The notes under the pieces were generated by a model. It saw only the letters and a list, made by a program, of their open reading frames with translations. It did not search any database and was not told where the DNA came from. From an uncultured Eudoraea sp. (GTDB taxonomy: Bacteria > Bacteroidota > Bacteroidia > Flavobacteriales > Flavobacteriaceae): a stretch of 42,928 nt of DNA. The stretch lies in NCBI RefSeq assembly GCF_947258525.1, contig NZ_CAMYIP010000060.1:1-42928 (forward strand). The letters run 5' to 3'. Shown piece by piece: positions 35,334 through 42,928 of the stretch; position 1 is the stretch's first letter, and each line of letters begins with the position of its first letter. Made by a program: the position numbers and the translations under genes.

Positions 35334-36076
35334 AGATAAAAACGATTTTGGTGTCACAGCCAGAACCAAAAATGGAAAATTCTCCATACCTAAGGCTAAT
35401 TGAAAAGGAGAAAGTGAAGGTAGACTTTAGGCCATTCATACATGTTGAAGGGGTAGATGCCAAAAACGTAAGACAGCAAAAGATTGATCTTAAAGATTAT
35501 ACGGCAATAATCCTAACAAGCAGAAATTCAGTAGATCATTTTTTTAGAATAGCTGAAGAAATGCGTTTTAAGGTACCAGATACCATGAAATACTTCTGCC
35601 AATCTGAGGCAGTGGCGTACTATCTTCAGAAATATGTTGTCTACAGGAAACGAAAAATTTATGTGGGCAAAAGAAATTTTAGTGAATTACTTCACTTATT
35701 TAAAAAATATAAGGAGGAATCCTTTTTACTGCCGTCTTCAGATGTATTAAAACCCAGTATCCCTAATTCTTTAAATGAATTGGAAATTAATTGGAATCGT
35801 GGCATTTTCTATAAAACGGTTATAAGTGATCTATCAGATTTAAGAAATGTCTATTACGATGTCCTGGTGTTTTTTAGCCCTTCGGGAATAGAATCATTGC
35901 TTAAAAATTTTCCTGACTTTGAGCAAAATGATACAAGAATTGCGGTCTTCGGGAATTCTACTGTCGTCGCGGCAACTGATGCAGGCCTTAGGATTGACAT
36001 AAAAGCTCCGACCCCGGAAACTCCGTCAATGACGATGGCTTTACAGAAGTATATTACCAGCGTAAACAAAAAATAA
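35330..36076 (+). CDS. hemD: Uroporphyrinogen-III synthase
   Basis: Closes and isomerises hydroxymethylbilane to uroporphyrinogen III in haem synthesis. The 248-aa protein has the two-domain plan of this poorly conserved family: KTILVSQPEP at the start, ILTSRNSVDHFFRIAEEM, KYFCQSEAVAYYLQKY, then LVFFSPSGIESLLKNFP and IAVFGNSTVVAATDAGLRIDI. The ATG at 35330 forms the ATGA overlap with DUF4271; an in-frame extension back to 35201 lies inside that gene and reads as unrelated sequence, so I rejected it. Confidence 0.87.
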   Translation: MKIKTILVSQPEPKMENSPYLRLIEKEKVKVDFRPFIHVEGVDAKNVRQQKIDLKDYTAIILTSRNSVDHFFRIAEEMRFKVPDTMKYFCQSEAVAYYLQKYVVYRKRKIYVGKRNFSELLHLFKKYKEESFLLPSSDVLKPSIPNSLNELEINWNRGIFYKTVISDLSDLRNVYYDVLVFFSPSGIESLLKNFPDFEQNDTRIAVFGNSTVVAATDAGLRIDIKAPTPETPSMTMALQKYITSVNKK

Positions 36077-36277
36077 TTACTAATCAACCAAACATTAACC
36101 GGGAATTCCTTCATTTTCCTGCTCAATACTTATGCATATTACGCCGGATGTAAGGGCAAAGAGGCTCCGATACAAGCTGTAAGTGAAGGCATGGGGCCCT
36201 TAATACCATATATTTCGTGCACTTGTAGCTAAAAACGTGATTAGTTCTGAATCAATGATTAATTGCTTGTCATTTGA

Positions 36278-36664
36278 TCATTTGAATTTTCTATATGCCT
36301 GAAATCCCAAGAGCAACCAACCAATAATCAAAAGAAGTCCCCCAATTGGTGTAATTATTCCAATTGTGTTAAAATCAAATCCGGTAAGGTCATTTGTGGC
36401 TAACAAGTAAATTGAAAATGAGAAAAAAACAATCCCGGCAACAATGAAATAATAAACCAGTTTCTTCTGTTCTGCTGGAATACTTTTCACACTTCCAACA
36501 ACGAGTAACAGTAAGGCATGATACATTTGATAAGTAACACCTGTTTTAAAAGTTTCTTGCGCACTTGCAGGTACTAGTTTCTCCAGACCATGAGCCCCAA
36601 AGGCACCGAGAATTACAGCCAGTACCGCAAAGAAAACCCCAGTACAGAAAATTGTTTTGTTCAT
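36278..36664 (-). CDS. DUF423 (YgdD-like) small membrane protein
   Basis: A 128-aa protein with four membrane helices and the DUF423 pattern: GAFGAHGLEKLVPASAQETFKTG after helix 1, YQMYHALLLLVVG in helix 2, and PIGGLLLIIGWLLL near the end. The family is widespread and of unknown function. It is a single gene divergent from the saccharopine dehydrogenase gene, with a good -7 box ahead of it. Confidence 0.9.
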   Translation of the reverse strand: MNKTIFCTGVFFAVLAVILGAFGAHGLEKLVPASAQETFKTGVTYQMYHALLLLVVGSVKSIPAEQKKLVYYFIVAGIVFFSFSIYLLATNDLTGFDFNTIGIITPIGGLLLIIGWLLLGFQAYRKFK

Positions 36665-36687
36665 AACTTAAATGACCCTATTTCTTA

Positions 36688-36695
36688 CAAATGTA
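36688..36695 (-). promoter_or_regulatory. Bacteroidota -7 box TACATTTG before the DUF423 gene
   Basis: Exact TAnnTTTG match on the minus strand, 23 bases before the ATG at 36664. Confidence 0.4.
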
Positions 36696-36745
36696 GCAAT
36701 TTGATACCTTAGTCTTCGCAATACTTCGAATAGAAAATAAATTAA

Positions 36746-38119
36746 ATGTTACGAAAAATACTAGTCATTGGAGCGGGTAAATCAACCTCCTATTTATTAG
36801 ATTACTTTCTGGAAAAAGCAGATTCAGAGAATCTACATTTAACTATTGGGGATCTGAACCCCAAGATAGTTTCTGATGAAATAAAAACCCATCCCTCATG
36901 TGAAGTAATTGAGTTGGATATTTTTAAGGATGATGAAAGAGAAATGGCCATTAAAAGCTCTGACATTGTAATTTCAATGCTCCCGGCACGCTTTCACATG
37001 AAAGTTGCTGAAGATTGTATTAAATTAAAAAAACATTTGGTTACTGCCTCTTATATTAGTGATGAAATTAAAGCCCTAGACGCTTCTGCTAAAGACAATG
37101 GCTTGGTATTTATGAACGAAATAGGTTTAGATCCCGGTATAGATCATATGAGCGCCATGCAACTTATAAATAGAATAAGGGATAAGGGAGGTAAAATGTT
37201 ATTGTTTGAATCATTTACGGGCGGCCTGGTGGCTCCGGAAAGCGACACGAATCTATGGAATTACAAATTTACATGGAATCCCAGAAATGTTGTTATTGCC
37301 GGCCAAGGAGGGGCAGCCAAATTTATACAGGAAGGTACGTACAAATATATTCCTTATCATAAACTATTCAGGCGCACCGAATTCATGAAGATAGAAGGTT
37401 ATGGGACGTTCGAAGCATATGCTAACAGAGATTCTTTGAAATACAGGGAAGCATATGGCTTGGAGAATGCACTTACGCTCTACAGAGGTACAATGAGGCG
37501 TGTTGGTTTCTCAAAAGCCTGGAACATGTTCGTTCAACTGGGAATGACAGATGATAGTTATACTATAGAAAATTCCGATGGAATGTCCTACAGGGAATTT
37601 ACTAATCTTTTTTTGCCCTATTCTCCAACGGACTCGGTTGAACTCAAACTAAGGCATTATCTTAAAATAGATCAGGATGATATTATGTGGGAAAAACTGC
37701 TGGAATTAAACCTTTTCGATTCACATAAAACTATTCATATAAAAAATGCCACTCCAGCCAAGATGCTGCAAAAAATATTGGAAGACAGTTGGACCATGGC
37801 ATATGACGATAAAGATATGATCGTAATGTATCACAAATTCGGATATGAATTAGATGGAAAAAAACAACAGCTTGATGCCAATATGGTAGTAATTGGTGAA
37901 AATCATACACATACAGCAATGGCCAAAACTGTTGGTTTACCCGTGGCCATTGCCACCTTGCTAATACTAAATAAAAAAATTGCAACTCCGGGTGTGCAAA
38001 TTCCGATTTTAAAAGAAGTTTATGAGCCTATCTTAAAAGAGCTGGCAACCCATGGAGTAGTCTTTAAGGAGTATAAAAAAACCTATTTAGGTTATAATCC
38101 TGATTCTGTGGCAGGTTAA
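36746..38119 (+). CDS. Saccharopine dehydrogenase family protein (saccharopine reductase-like)
   Basis: LYS9-type enzymes interconvert saccharopine with 2-aminoadipate semialdehyde plus glutamate, here probably in lysine breakdown. The 457-aa protein has the Rossmann motif VIGAGKSTSYLLDYF at residue 7, DIVISMLPARFHMKVA, FMNEIGLDPGIDHMSA and the catalytic-domain stretch SFTGGLVAPESDTNLWNYKFTW. Length and order suit the Bacteroidota family. An Lrp/AsnC regulator follows 49 bases later and alanine dehydrogenase lies two genes on, supporting amino acid catabolism. Confidence 0.9.
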   Translation: MLRKILVIGAGKSTSYLLDYFLEKADSENLHLTIGDLNPKIVSDEIKTHPSCEVIELDIFKDDEREMAIKSSDIVISMLPARFHMKVAEDCIKLKKHLVTASYISDEIKALDASAKDNGLVFMNEIGLDPGIDHMSAMQLINRIRDKGGKMLLFESFTGGLVAPESDTNLWNYKFTWNPRNVVIAGQGGAAKFIQEGTYKYIPYHKLFRRTEFMKIEGYGTFEAYANRDSLKYREAYGLENALTLYRGTMRRVGFSKAWNMFVQLGMTDDSYTIENSDGMSYREFTNLFLPYSPTDSVELKLRHYLKIDQDDIMWEKLLELNLFDSHKTIHIKNATPAKMLQKILEDSWTMAYDDKDMIVMYHKFGYELDGKKQQLDANMVVIGENHTHTAMAKTVGLPVAIATLLILNKKIATPGVQIPILKEVYEPILKELATHGVVFKEYKKTYLGYNPDSVAG

Positions 38120-38129
38120 TATTTGAAAC

Positions 38130-38137
38130 TAATTTTG
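38130..38137 (+). promoter_or_regulatory. Bacteroidota -7 box TAATTTTG before the Lrp/AsnC gene
   Basis: Exact TAnnTTTG match 31 bases before the ATG at 38169, just past the saccharopine dehydrogenase stop, so the regulator may have its own promoter. Confidence 0.4.
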
Positions 38138-38168
38138 GTATCTTTAGATATAAAATGCAAGCCAGTTC

Positions 38169-38639
38169 ATGAAACCGGGTAATGAAAATATAAAAATTGA
38201 TGGGATTGATAAAAAAATCCTAAGATTCCTTATGCAAGATGCCAGAAAGCCAATATTGGAAATTGCCAGAAATATTGGAATCTCCGGAGCTGCAATTCAC
38301 CAAAGACTGCGAAAACTGGAAAAGTCTGGTCTGATAGCCGGATCTAAATTTATTGTAAACCCAAAAGTTTTGGGATATACTACCATGGCATATATTGGTA
38401 TTTTTCTGGATAAGGCAATGAGTAACCCCATTGCCGTTAAACAATTGGAAAAAATACCTGAAGTCCTGGAATGTCATTATACTACAGGTAATTGGTCGAT
38501 CCTTGTTAAAGTCCTATGCAAAGACAATGAACATCTTATGCATTTGTTAAACAAAAAAATTCAGCAGATTGAGGGTGTGTCCAGAACAGAGACCTTTATA
38601 TCATTGGATCAACAAATTGATCGTCAAATTACCATTTAA
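38169..38639 (+). CDS. Lrp/AsnC-family transcriptional regulator
   Basis: A small amino-acid-sensing DNA-binding protein, 156 aa. The helix-turn-helix is at about 13-60 (IDGIDKKILRFLMQDARKPI, then GISGAAIHQRLRKLEKSGLI), followed by the RAM/AsnC effector domain with VLGYTTMAYIGIFLD and ECHYTTGNWSILVKV. Members commonly control neighbouring amino acid genes and assemble as octamers. Plausible targets here are the saccharopine dehydrogenase gene upstream and ald about 2 kb downstream; that is inference. Confidence 0.93.
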   Translation: MKPGNENIKIDGIDKKILRFLMQDARKPILEIARNIGISGAAIHQRLRKLEKSGLIAGSKFIVNPKVLGYTTMAYIGIFLDKAMSNPIAVKQLEKIPEVLECHYTTGNWSILVKVLCKDNEHLMHLLNKKIQQIEGVSRTETFISLDQQIDRQITI

Positions 38640-38666
38640 AAATATAAAGAAGATTGGTATAATAAA

Positions 38667-39371
38667 CTAATCTCTTCCTCCGAATACTTTAAATCCCCAG
38701 TATACTAAGGATGCCAGAGATCCAATTGCAGCTACAACATATGTTCTTGCAGCCCATTTTAAGGAATCCTCAGAACCCTTGTATTCTTCCTGTGAAACAA
38801 TATTCTTCCTTTTTAACCAGGCCAACGCCCTGTTGCTCGCATCGTATTCAACTGGGAGTGTAATAAAACTAAATAGGGTAGCAAACCCCATCATGATAAG
38901 TCCTGCCACAGCAATATAAAAACCAAATTGGCCTCCTTGTCCCTCTGATGAAGCTGCCAGTATAAGCCCTCCAAAGACTACCCAAGTAGACATCCCCGAA
39001 GTAACACTAACTACCGGAACTAATTTAGAACGTATTGAAAGCCATTCATAAGCTTGTGCATGTTGAACTGCATGACCGCATTCATGAGCTGCAACAGCAG
39101 CTGCAGCTGCATTCCGCTGGTTATAAACCCCTTCACTTAGATTAACAGTCTTTGTTTTTGGATTATAATGATCCGTAAGCATTCCCGGCGTAGAAACTAC
39201 TTTAACATCCCTTATGCCATGATCATTCAACATTTGTTCCGCAATTTCCGCACCGCTCATACCATTGCGCAAATGTACCTTGGAATAATAATTAAACTTC
39301 CTTTTCAGCTTGTTGCTTACCAACCAGCTCACCAGGGCAATAGCACCAAGTAATATATAATACATTGTCAT
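38667..39371 (-). CDS. YugP-type zinc metallopeptidase, membrane protein
   Basis: A 234-aa membrane protein with an N-terminal helix (about 3-18), the zinc motif AAHECGHAVQHA (HExxH, near residue 96), and several further hydrophobic segments, the plan of the YugP/Zn-peptidase 2 family. DHYNPKTKTVNLSEGVY before the zinc motif is also typical. The physiological substrate is unknown. An ATG two codons later is an alternative start. It is convergent with the Lrp-type gene. Confidence 0.9.
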   Translation of the reverse strand: MTMYYILLGAIALVSWLVSNKLKRKFNYYSKVHLRNGMSGAEIAEQMLNDHGIRDVKVVSTPGMLTDHYNPKTKTVNLSEGVYNQRNAAAAAVAAHECGHAVQHAQAYEWLSIRSKLVPVVSVTSGMSTWVVFGGLILAASSEGQGGQFGFYIAVAGLIMMGFATLFSFITLPVEYDASNRALAWLKRKNIVSQEEYKGSEDSLKWAARTYVVAAIGSLASLVYWGFKVFGGRD

Positions 39372-39411
39372 AATTTCGTTTTTTGCTAATTTAAAAGTAT
39401 ATATTAAATAA

Positions 39412-39438
39412 CAAAAACCCGGCCAATATTGAGCCGGG
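39412..39438 (-). terminator. Rho-independent terminator after ald
   Basis: On the minus strand CCCGGC pairs with GCCGGG (39433-39438 with 39418-39423), with a nine-base loop, and is followed by TTTTTG. It lies 26 bases past the ald stop and ahead of the YugP-type gene, separating the two. Confidence 0.75.
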
Positions 39439-39463
39439 GTCTATTTACTGACAAAAAGTACAT

Positions 39464-40564
39464 TTATACGGTTAGCTCATCCCAATTAAAAGCTTCCAAA
39501 ATCTCCTTATAAACTACTTCCCCGTGTACAATATTCAGTCCTTTCTGCAAAGAAGCATCAACTTCACAAGCCATTTCCCAACCTAAATTTGCGAGTTTAA
39601 GGACGTATGGCAATGTCACATTTGTAAGCGCCATGGTAGAAGTATGAGGTACCGCCCCAGGCATATTTGCCACGGAATAATGCACCACATCATTAATTAT
39701 ATAAATGGGGTCTTCATGAGTAGTTGGTCTTGTTGTCTCCACACACCCGCCTTGATCTACCGCAACATCAACAATTACGGTTCCTTTGCGCATGTCTCTT
39801 AACATATCCCTCGTAATGAGTTTAGGTGCCTTTGAGCCTTTTAAGAGTACCCCACCAATAATGAGATCATGAGTTTCTATATGTTTTCTTATATTGAATT
39901 CATTAGAAAACTCCGTTACGACATGGCTGGGCATTACATCATTTATATATCGAAGCCTCTTCATATTCACATCTAAAATTGTAACATGGGCGCCAAGGCC
40001 GGCTGCCATTTTTGCAGCCTGTGTACCGACAACCCCTGCACCTAATACCAAAACTCTTCCCGGGGCAACCCCGGGAACACCTCCTAACAATACTCCTCTT
40101 CCTTTTACAGGTTTTTCAAGATATTTTGCGCCTTGCTGTATGGCCATCCTACCTGCAACCTCAGACATTGGGGTCAATAAAGGCAGTGTTCCATCCTCAT
40201 CCTCTACAGTTTCGTAGGCAATACAAACTGCTTTGCTATCTATCATGGCCATAGTTAAGGATTCACTGGAAGCGAAATGAAAATATGTAAATACCAGTTG
40301 TCCTTTTTGGATATAATCGTATTCCTCTTCTATGGGTTCCTTCACTTTAACAATCATTTCGGCCATTGCATAAACCTGCCCAATAGTATCTAATATCATC
40401 GCTCCGGCTTGCTTATAGTCCTCATCAAAAAATCCGCTTCCTTCACCCGCACCGGACTGAATGTAGACCGTATGATCGTTTTTAACTAGCTCAAATACCC
40501 CAGCAGGAGTCATTCCTACCCTGCTTTCGTTATTCTTGATTTCTTTAGGCACCCCTATAATCAT
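39464..40564 (-). CDS. ald: Alanine dehydrogenase
   Basis: Converts L-alanine and NAD+ to pyruvate, ammonia and NADH. The 366-aa enzyme has MIIGVPKEIKNNESRVG at its start, the active-site lysine region IVKVKEP (near 75) and histidine region TYFHFASS (near 96), the NAD-binding GRVLVLGAGVVGTQAAKMA, and DVAVDQGGCVETTRPTTH. Length is normal. The pyruvate produced would be a substrate for NifJ at the other end of the window. The upstream region carries TAGGG/CCCTA repeats that could be regulatory. Confidence 0.95.
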   Translation of the reverse strand: MIIGVPKEIKNNESRVGMTPAGVFELVKNDHTVYIQSGAGEGSGFFDEDYKQAGAMILDTIGQVYAMAEMIVKVKEPIEEEYDYIQKGQLVFTYFHFASSESLTMAMIDSKAVCIAYETVEDEDGTLPLLTPMSEVAGRMAIQQGAKYLEKPVKGRGVLLGGVPGVAPGRVLVLGAGVVGTQAAKMAAGLGAHVTILDVNMKRLRYINDVMPSHVVTEFSNEFNIRKHIETHDLIIGGVLLKGSKAPKLITRDMLRDMRKGTVIVDVAVDQGGCVETTRPTTHEDPIYIINDVVHYSVANMPGAVPHTSTMALTNVTLPYVLKLANLGWEMACEVDASLQKGLNIVHGEVVYKEILEAFNWDELTV

Positions 40565-40636
40565 TTTGTTAGATTTTTATGTTCATTTCAAAAATGTAAC
40601 AATATTTATAGATAATGAAATAAAATCGACAAAATG

Positions 40637-40754
40637 TAGGGTAAATACTCTATTTATAACATTTTTTCCAACTTTACCCCCTAAATATTGAGGGTGTCAT
40701 TAAATATTTTTTAATTTTTTAGTATTATTTACTCGTTTAATAGGGGGGGGTAAG
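40637..40754. repeat. Three copies of a TAGGG(n)TAA motif upstream of ald
   Basis: TAGGGTAAA at 40637-40645, its inverted and lengthened form TTTACCCCCTA at 40673-40683, and TAGGGGGGGGTAAG at 40741-40754. The first two can pair as a seven-base perfect inverted repeat. They stand 73 to 190 bases before the ald ATG, a suitable place for operator sites, perhaps for an Lrp-type protein. The role is inference. Confidence 0.3.
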
Positions 40755-40862
40755 TGGTATAAATAGTATATTTTGACCATTACTATATTCACAAAGAGTA
40801 AAAATGCTTACCAGAGTACATATCTGAATAGGCCAATTGCTCTAATTAGAAGGCTTTTTTTT
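40741..40862 (+). ncRNA. Possible small structured RNA ending in a terminator-like hairpin
   Basis: Nested pairings are visible: GGTAAG (40749-40754) with CTTACC (40807-40812), and inside it ATAGTA (40763-40768) with TACTAT (40781-40786). After this comes an imperfect hairpin from GCC (40832-40834) to GGC (40852-40854), followed by eight Ts. The T-run is on the plus strand, although no plus-strand gene precedes it, which suggests an unannotated transcript. I see no good -7 box for it, so confidence is low. Confidence 0.25.
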
Positions 40863-40885
40863 GACTAGTGATAGTTAGATAGGGA

Positions 40886-42928
40886 TTAACCTACGATGTT
40901 AACAATTTTGCCCGGTACCACAATTATTTTTTTTGGGATACGACCCTCAAGTTGCGCCTTTGTTTTTTCATGATTCATAACAGCAGATTCTATTTCTTCT
41001 TTTCCCATATCCAAAGGAAGCTCCATCGTAAAACGCATTTTACCATTAAATGAAATGGGATATTCCTTACTGTTTTCAATAAGGTGATCTGGCTCAAATC
41101 TTGGAAATGGCTCCGTTGAAATAGATTCTTTATGACCTAGTTTTTCCCAAAGTTCTTCAGCAATATGCGGGGCATATGGAGAGACCAAAATTGCAAGTGG
41201 TTCTAAAATAGCCATGCTAGTGCACTTTTGAGCAGAAAGTTCATTTACACAAATCATAAAGGTTGCTACTGAAGTATTGAATGAGAAATGCTCTATATCC
41301 TCTTGCACTTTCTTTATTGTTTTATGAAGTGATTTGAGTGCATCTTTAGACGGTAATTCTTCAGAAACCAGAAAGCTCCCCGCCGGGCCAGAATGATAAA
41401 GTCGCCATAACTTTTTTAGAAAAGCATATACTCCTGAGATACCGGCAGTATTCCAAGGTTTGGCCTGTTCAAGTGGCCCAAGGAACATCTCATACATACG
41501 CAGCGAATCTGCCCCGAATTCTTCACATATTTCATCCGGGTTTACTACATTGTATTTAGATTTGGACATTTTTTCAACCTCTCGTCCTACTATATACTTT
41601 CCATTCTCTAATACAAATTCGGCGTCCTTAAACTCAGGTCTCCATTTTTTAAATTCCCCAATATCCAATTCATCGGAAGAATTAACCAAAGAGACATCAG
41701 CATGCAAAGGAGTAACTTCAAAATCTTTGATTAACCCTGCGGAAATCAACTTATTTGTACCTTCTTCTCTATAAACAAAAGCACTTGTTCCAAGGATCAT
41801 CCCCTGATTTATCAATTTTCTGGCATATTCTTCATGTGGCACCATTCCCTTATCAAACATGAATTTTTGCCAAAAACGAGAGTATAACAAATGTCCTGTG
41901 GCATGTTCAACACCACCGATATAGAGATCTACTTGTTGCCAGTAGTTGATTGCTTCCTCAGAGAAAATTGCCTTATTGTTGTCCGGATCCATATACCGGT
42001 TAAAATATTGGGAGCTGCCTGCCCATCCGGGCATCGTATTAAGTTCTAATGGAAAAACAGTCTTGTTATCTATTAAATTATTGTCTACAACTTTACATTT
42101 TTCTATATCCCAGGACCAAATTGAAGCATTCCCTAAAGGCGGTTCTCCGGTATCTGTAGGTAAATATTTTTCTACTTCGGGCAATGTCAATGGTAAATTG
42201 TCTGCACTGATCATTCTAGGCATTCCATCCACATAATAAACCGGAAAAGGTTCTCCCCAATAACGTTGGCGACTAAAAACAGCATCTCTAAGGCGGAAAT
42301 TAACTTTCCCTTGCCCTTTGCCAATTTTTTCTAGTTCAGAAATTACTTTTTTGGTAGCTTCCTTAAAGTCTAATCCGTTTAAAAATCCGGAATTAGTAAT
42401 TATGGTCAATTCTTTATTTGTAAAGGCCTCCTCGGAAATATCAATGCCTTCAAAAATATTTGGAATAGGAATTTTAAAATGTTTTGCAAAATCATAATCG
42501 CGCTGGTCTCCGCTGGGCACGGACATTACAGCTCCGGTACCATAACCCGCCAAAACGTAATCCCCAATCCAAATGGGTATTGATTCCCCGGTAAAAGGAT
42601 GTTTAACAAATGCACCTGTAAAGACACCTGTTATGGTCTTTACATCGGCCAACCTATCACGTTCTGATCTTTTGGAAGTCATTTGAACGTAGGTTTCAAC
42701 AGCCTCCTTTTGTTCTTGAGTGGTTATTTTTGATACCAATTCGTGCTCCGGAGCGAGAGTCATAAAACTTACCCCAAAAATAGTATCAGGTCTGGTAGTA
42801 AATACTTCAATAGGGTATGAGGTATTATTCTTTTCTGAAGGTATTGTATTAAATGTGACTGTAGCCCCCACCGATCTGCCAATCCAATTTGCCTGTGCGT
42901 CTTTAAGAGACTGAGGCCAATCTACTTT
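40886..42928 (-). CDS. leuS: Leucine--tRNA ligase, C-terminal part, cut by window edge
   Basis: Charges tRNA-Leu and proofreads wrong amino acids. The frame is open to the last base, giving 680 codons; roughly 250-300 N-terminal residues, including the HIGH motif, lie outside. Visible are NWIGRSVGA, the editing domain with FTTRPDTIFGVSF and YGTGAVMSVPSGDQRDYDFA, the return to the catalytic domain with RDAVFSRQRYWGEPFPVYY and GVEHATGHLLYSRFW, the KMSKS loop EKMSKSKYNVVNPDE and the anticodon-binding and C-terminal domains. In the editing motif GDQRD, glycine stands where E. coli LeuRS has histidine (HDQRD); the key aspartate is kept. A methionine at 42871 is internal, not the start. Confidence 0.96.
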   Translation of the reverse strand, partial: KVDWPQSLKDAQANWIGRSVGATVTFNTIPSEKNNTSYPIEVFTTRPDTIFGVSFMTLAPEHELVSKITTQEQKEAVETYVQMTSKRSERDRLADVKTITGVFTGAFVKHPFTGESIPIWIGDYVLAGYGTGAVMSVPSGDQRDYDFAKHFKIPIPNIFEGIDISEEAFTNKELTIITNSGFLNGLDFKEATKKVISELEKIGKGQGKVNFRLRDAVFSRQRYWGEPFPVYYVDGMPRMISADNLPLTLPEVEKYLPTDTGEPPLGNASIWSWDIEKCKVVDNNLIDNKTVFPLELNTMPGWAGSSQYFNRYMDPDNNKAIFSEEAINYWQQVDLYIGGVEHATGHLLYSRFWQKFMFDKGMVPHEEYARKLINQGMILGTSAFVYREEGTNKLISAGLIKDFEVTPLHADVSLVNSSDELDIGEFKKWRPEFKDAEFVLENGKYIVGREVEKMSKSKYNVVNPDEICEEFGADSLRMYEMFLGPLEQAKPWNTAGISGVYAFLKKLWRLYHSGPAGSFLVSEELPSKDALKSLHKTIKKVQEDIEHFSFNTSVATFMICVNELSAQKCTSMAILEPLAILVSPYAPHIAEELWEKLGHKESISTEPFPRFEPDHLIENSKEYPISFNGKMRFTMELPLDMGKEEIESAVMNHEKTKAQLEGRIPKKIIVVPGKIVNIVG

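Larger units (their letters stand above)
40565..40885. other. 321-base non-coding region between ald and leuS
   Basis: No convincing reading frame. From left to right it holds the ald leader, an inverted repeat GGGTAAA/TTTACCC (40639-40645 with 40673-40679), an eight-G run (40743-40750), and a possible structured plus-strand transcript ending in eight Ts (40855-40862). The rest is AT-rich. Confidence 0.6.

Noticed and set aside
42519-42545. LeuS editing motif GDQRD in place of HDQRD as a sign of editing loss
   Set aside because: The essential aspartate and the threonine-rich motif are kept, and I believe the same form occurs in other Bacteroidota, so it does not show loss of editing.

Overview
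The window is a stretch of AT-rich chromosome from a member of the Bacteroidota, most likely the family Flavobacteriaceae. The signs are two proteins with type IX secretion (T9SS) sorting domains, DUF4296 and DUF4271 proteins, the Bacteroidota -7 promoter box TAnnTTTG before many genes, mostly weak Shine-Dalgarno signals, and protein sequences of flavobacterial type. Both ends cut a gene: nifJ on the left and leuS on the right. I see no tRNA, rRNA, insertion sequence, prophage or CRISPR array; apart from one damaged gene, this looks like ordinary vertically inherited chromosome.

1-15,035: a ferredoxin-centred energy module. On the minus strand lie nifJ (pyruvate:ferredoxin oxidoreductase, cut by the window edge) and a small 2[4Fe-4S] ferredoxin gene whose frame is broken. 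Divergent from them runs a tight 14-gene plus-strand series: korA-korB (2-oxoglutarate:ferredoxin oxidoreductase), nuoABCDHIJKLMN and a 110-aa protein of unknown function. nuoE, nuoF and nuoG, the NADH-oxidising module, are absent from the cluster, with only 9 bases between nuoD and nuoH. The layout suggests that 2-oxoglutarate and pyruvate oxidation reduce ferredoxin, which feeds an 11-subunit complex I directly. This is the most interesting system in the window.

15,036-25,089: a secreted protein of unknown function, a lipoprotein-type penicillin acylase family enzyme, an MsbA-type ABC exporter, a coupled iron-sulfur pair (Mrp-type ATPase without the usual CxxC, plus a NifU C-terminal domain protein), then a minus-strand series of response regulator, histidine kinase, trmB (TTG start), a LysE-type exporter and an alkyltransferase-like protein.

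25,090-32,870: two tandem mini-proteins made only of a signal peptide and a T9SS sorting domain, a LuxE/PaaK-type acyltransferase, a sterol desaturase family hydroxylase, tyrS, an extended SDR epimerase, and the minus-strand set polyprenol-phosphate glycosyltransferase / dihydroorotase / DUF4296 lipoprotein.

33,004-42,928: a GT39-type membrane glycosyltransferase overlapping a DUF4271 membrane protein, which overlaps hemD; a DUF423 protein; a saccharopine dehydrogenase family enzyme with an Lrp/AsnC regulator; a YugP-type zinc peptidase; alanine dehydrogenase; a 321-base non-coding region with inverted repeats and a terminator-like end; and the 3' two thirds of leuS.
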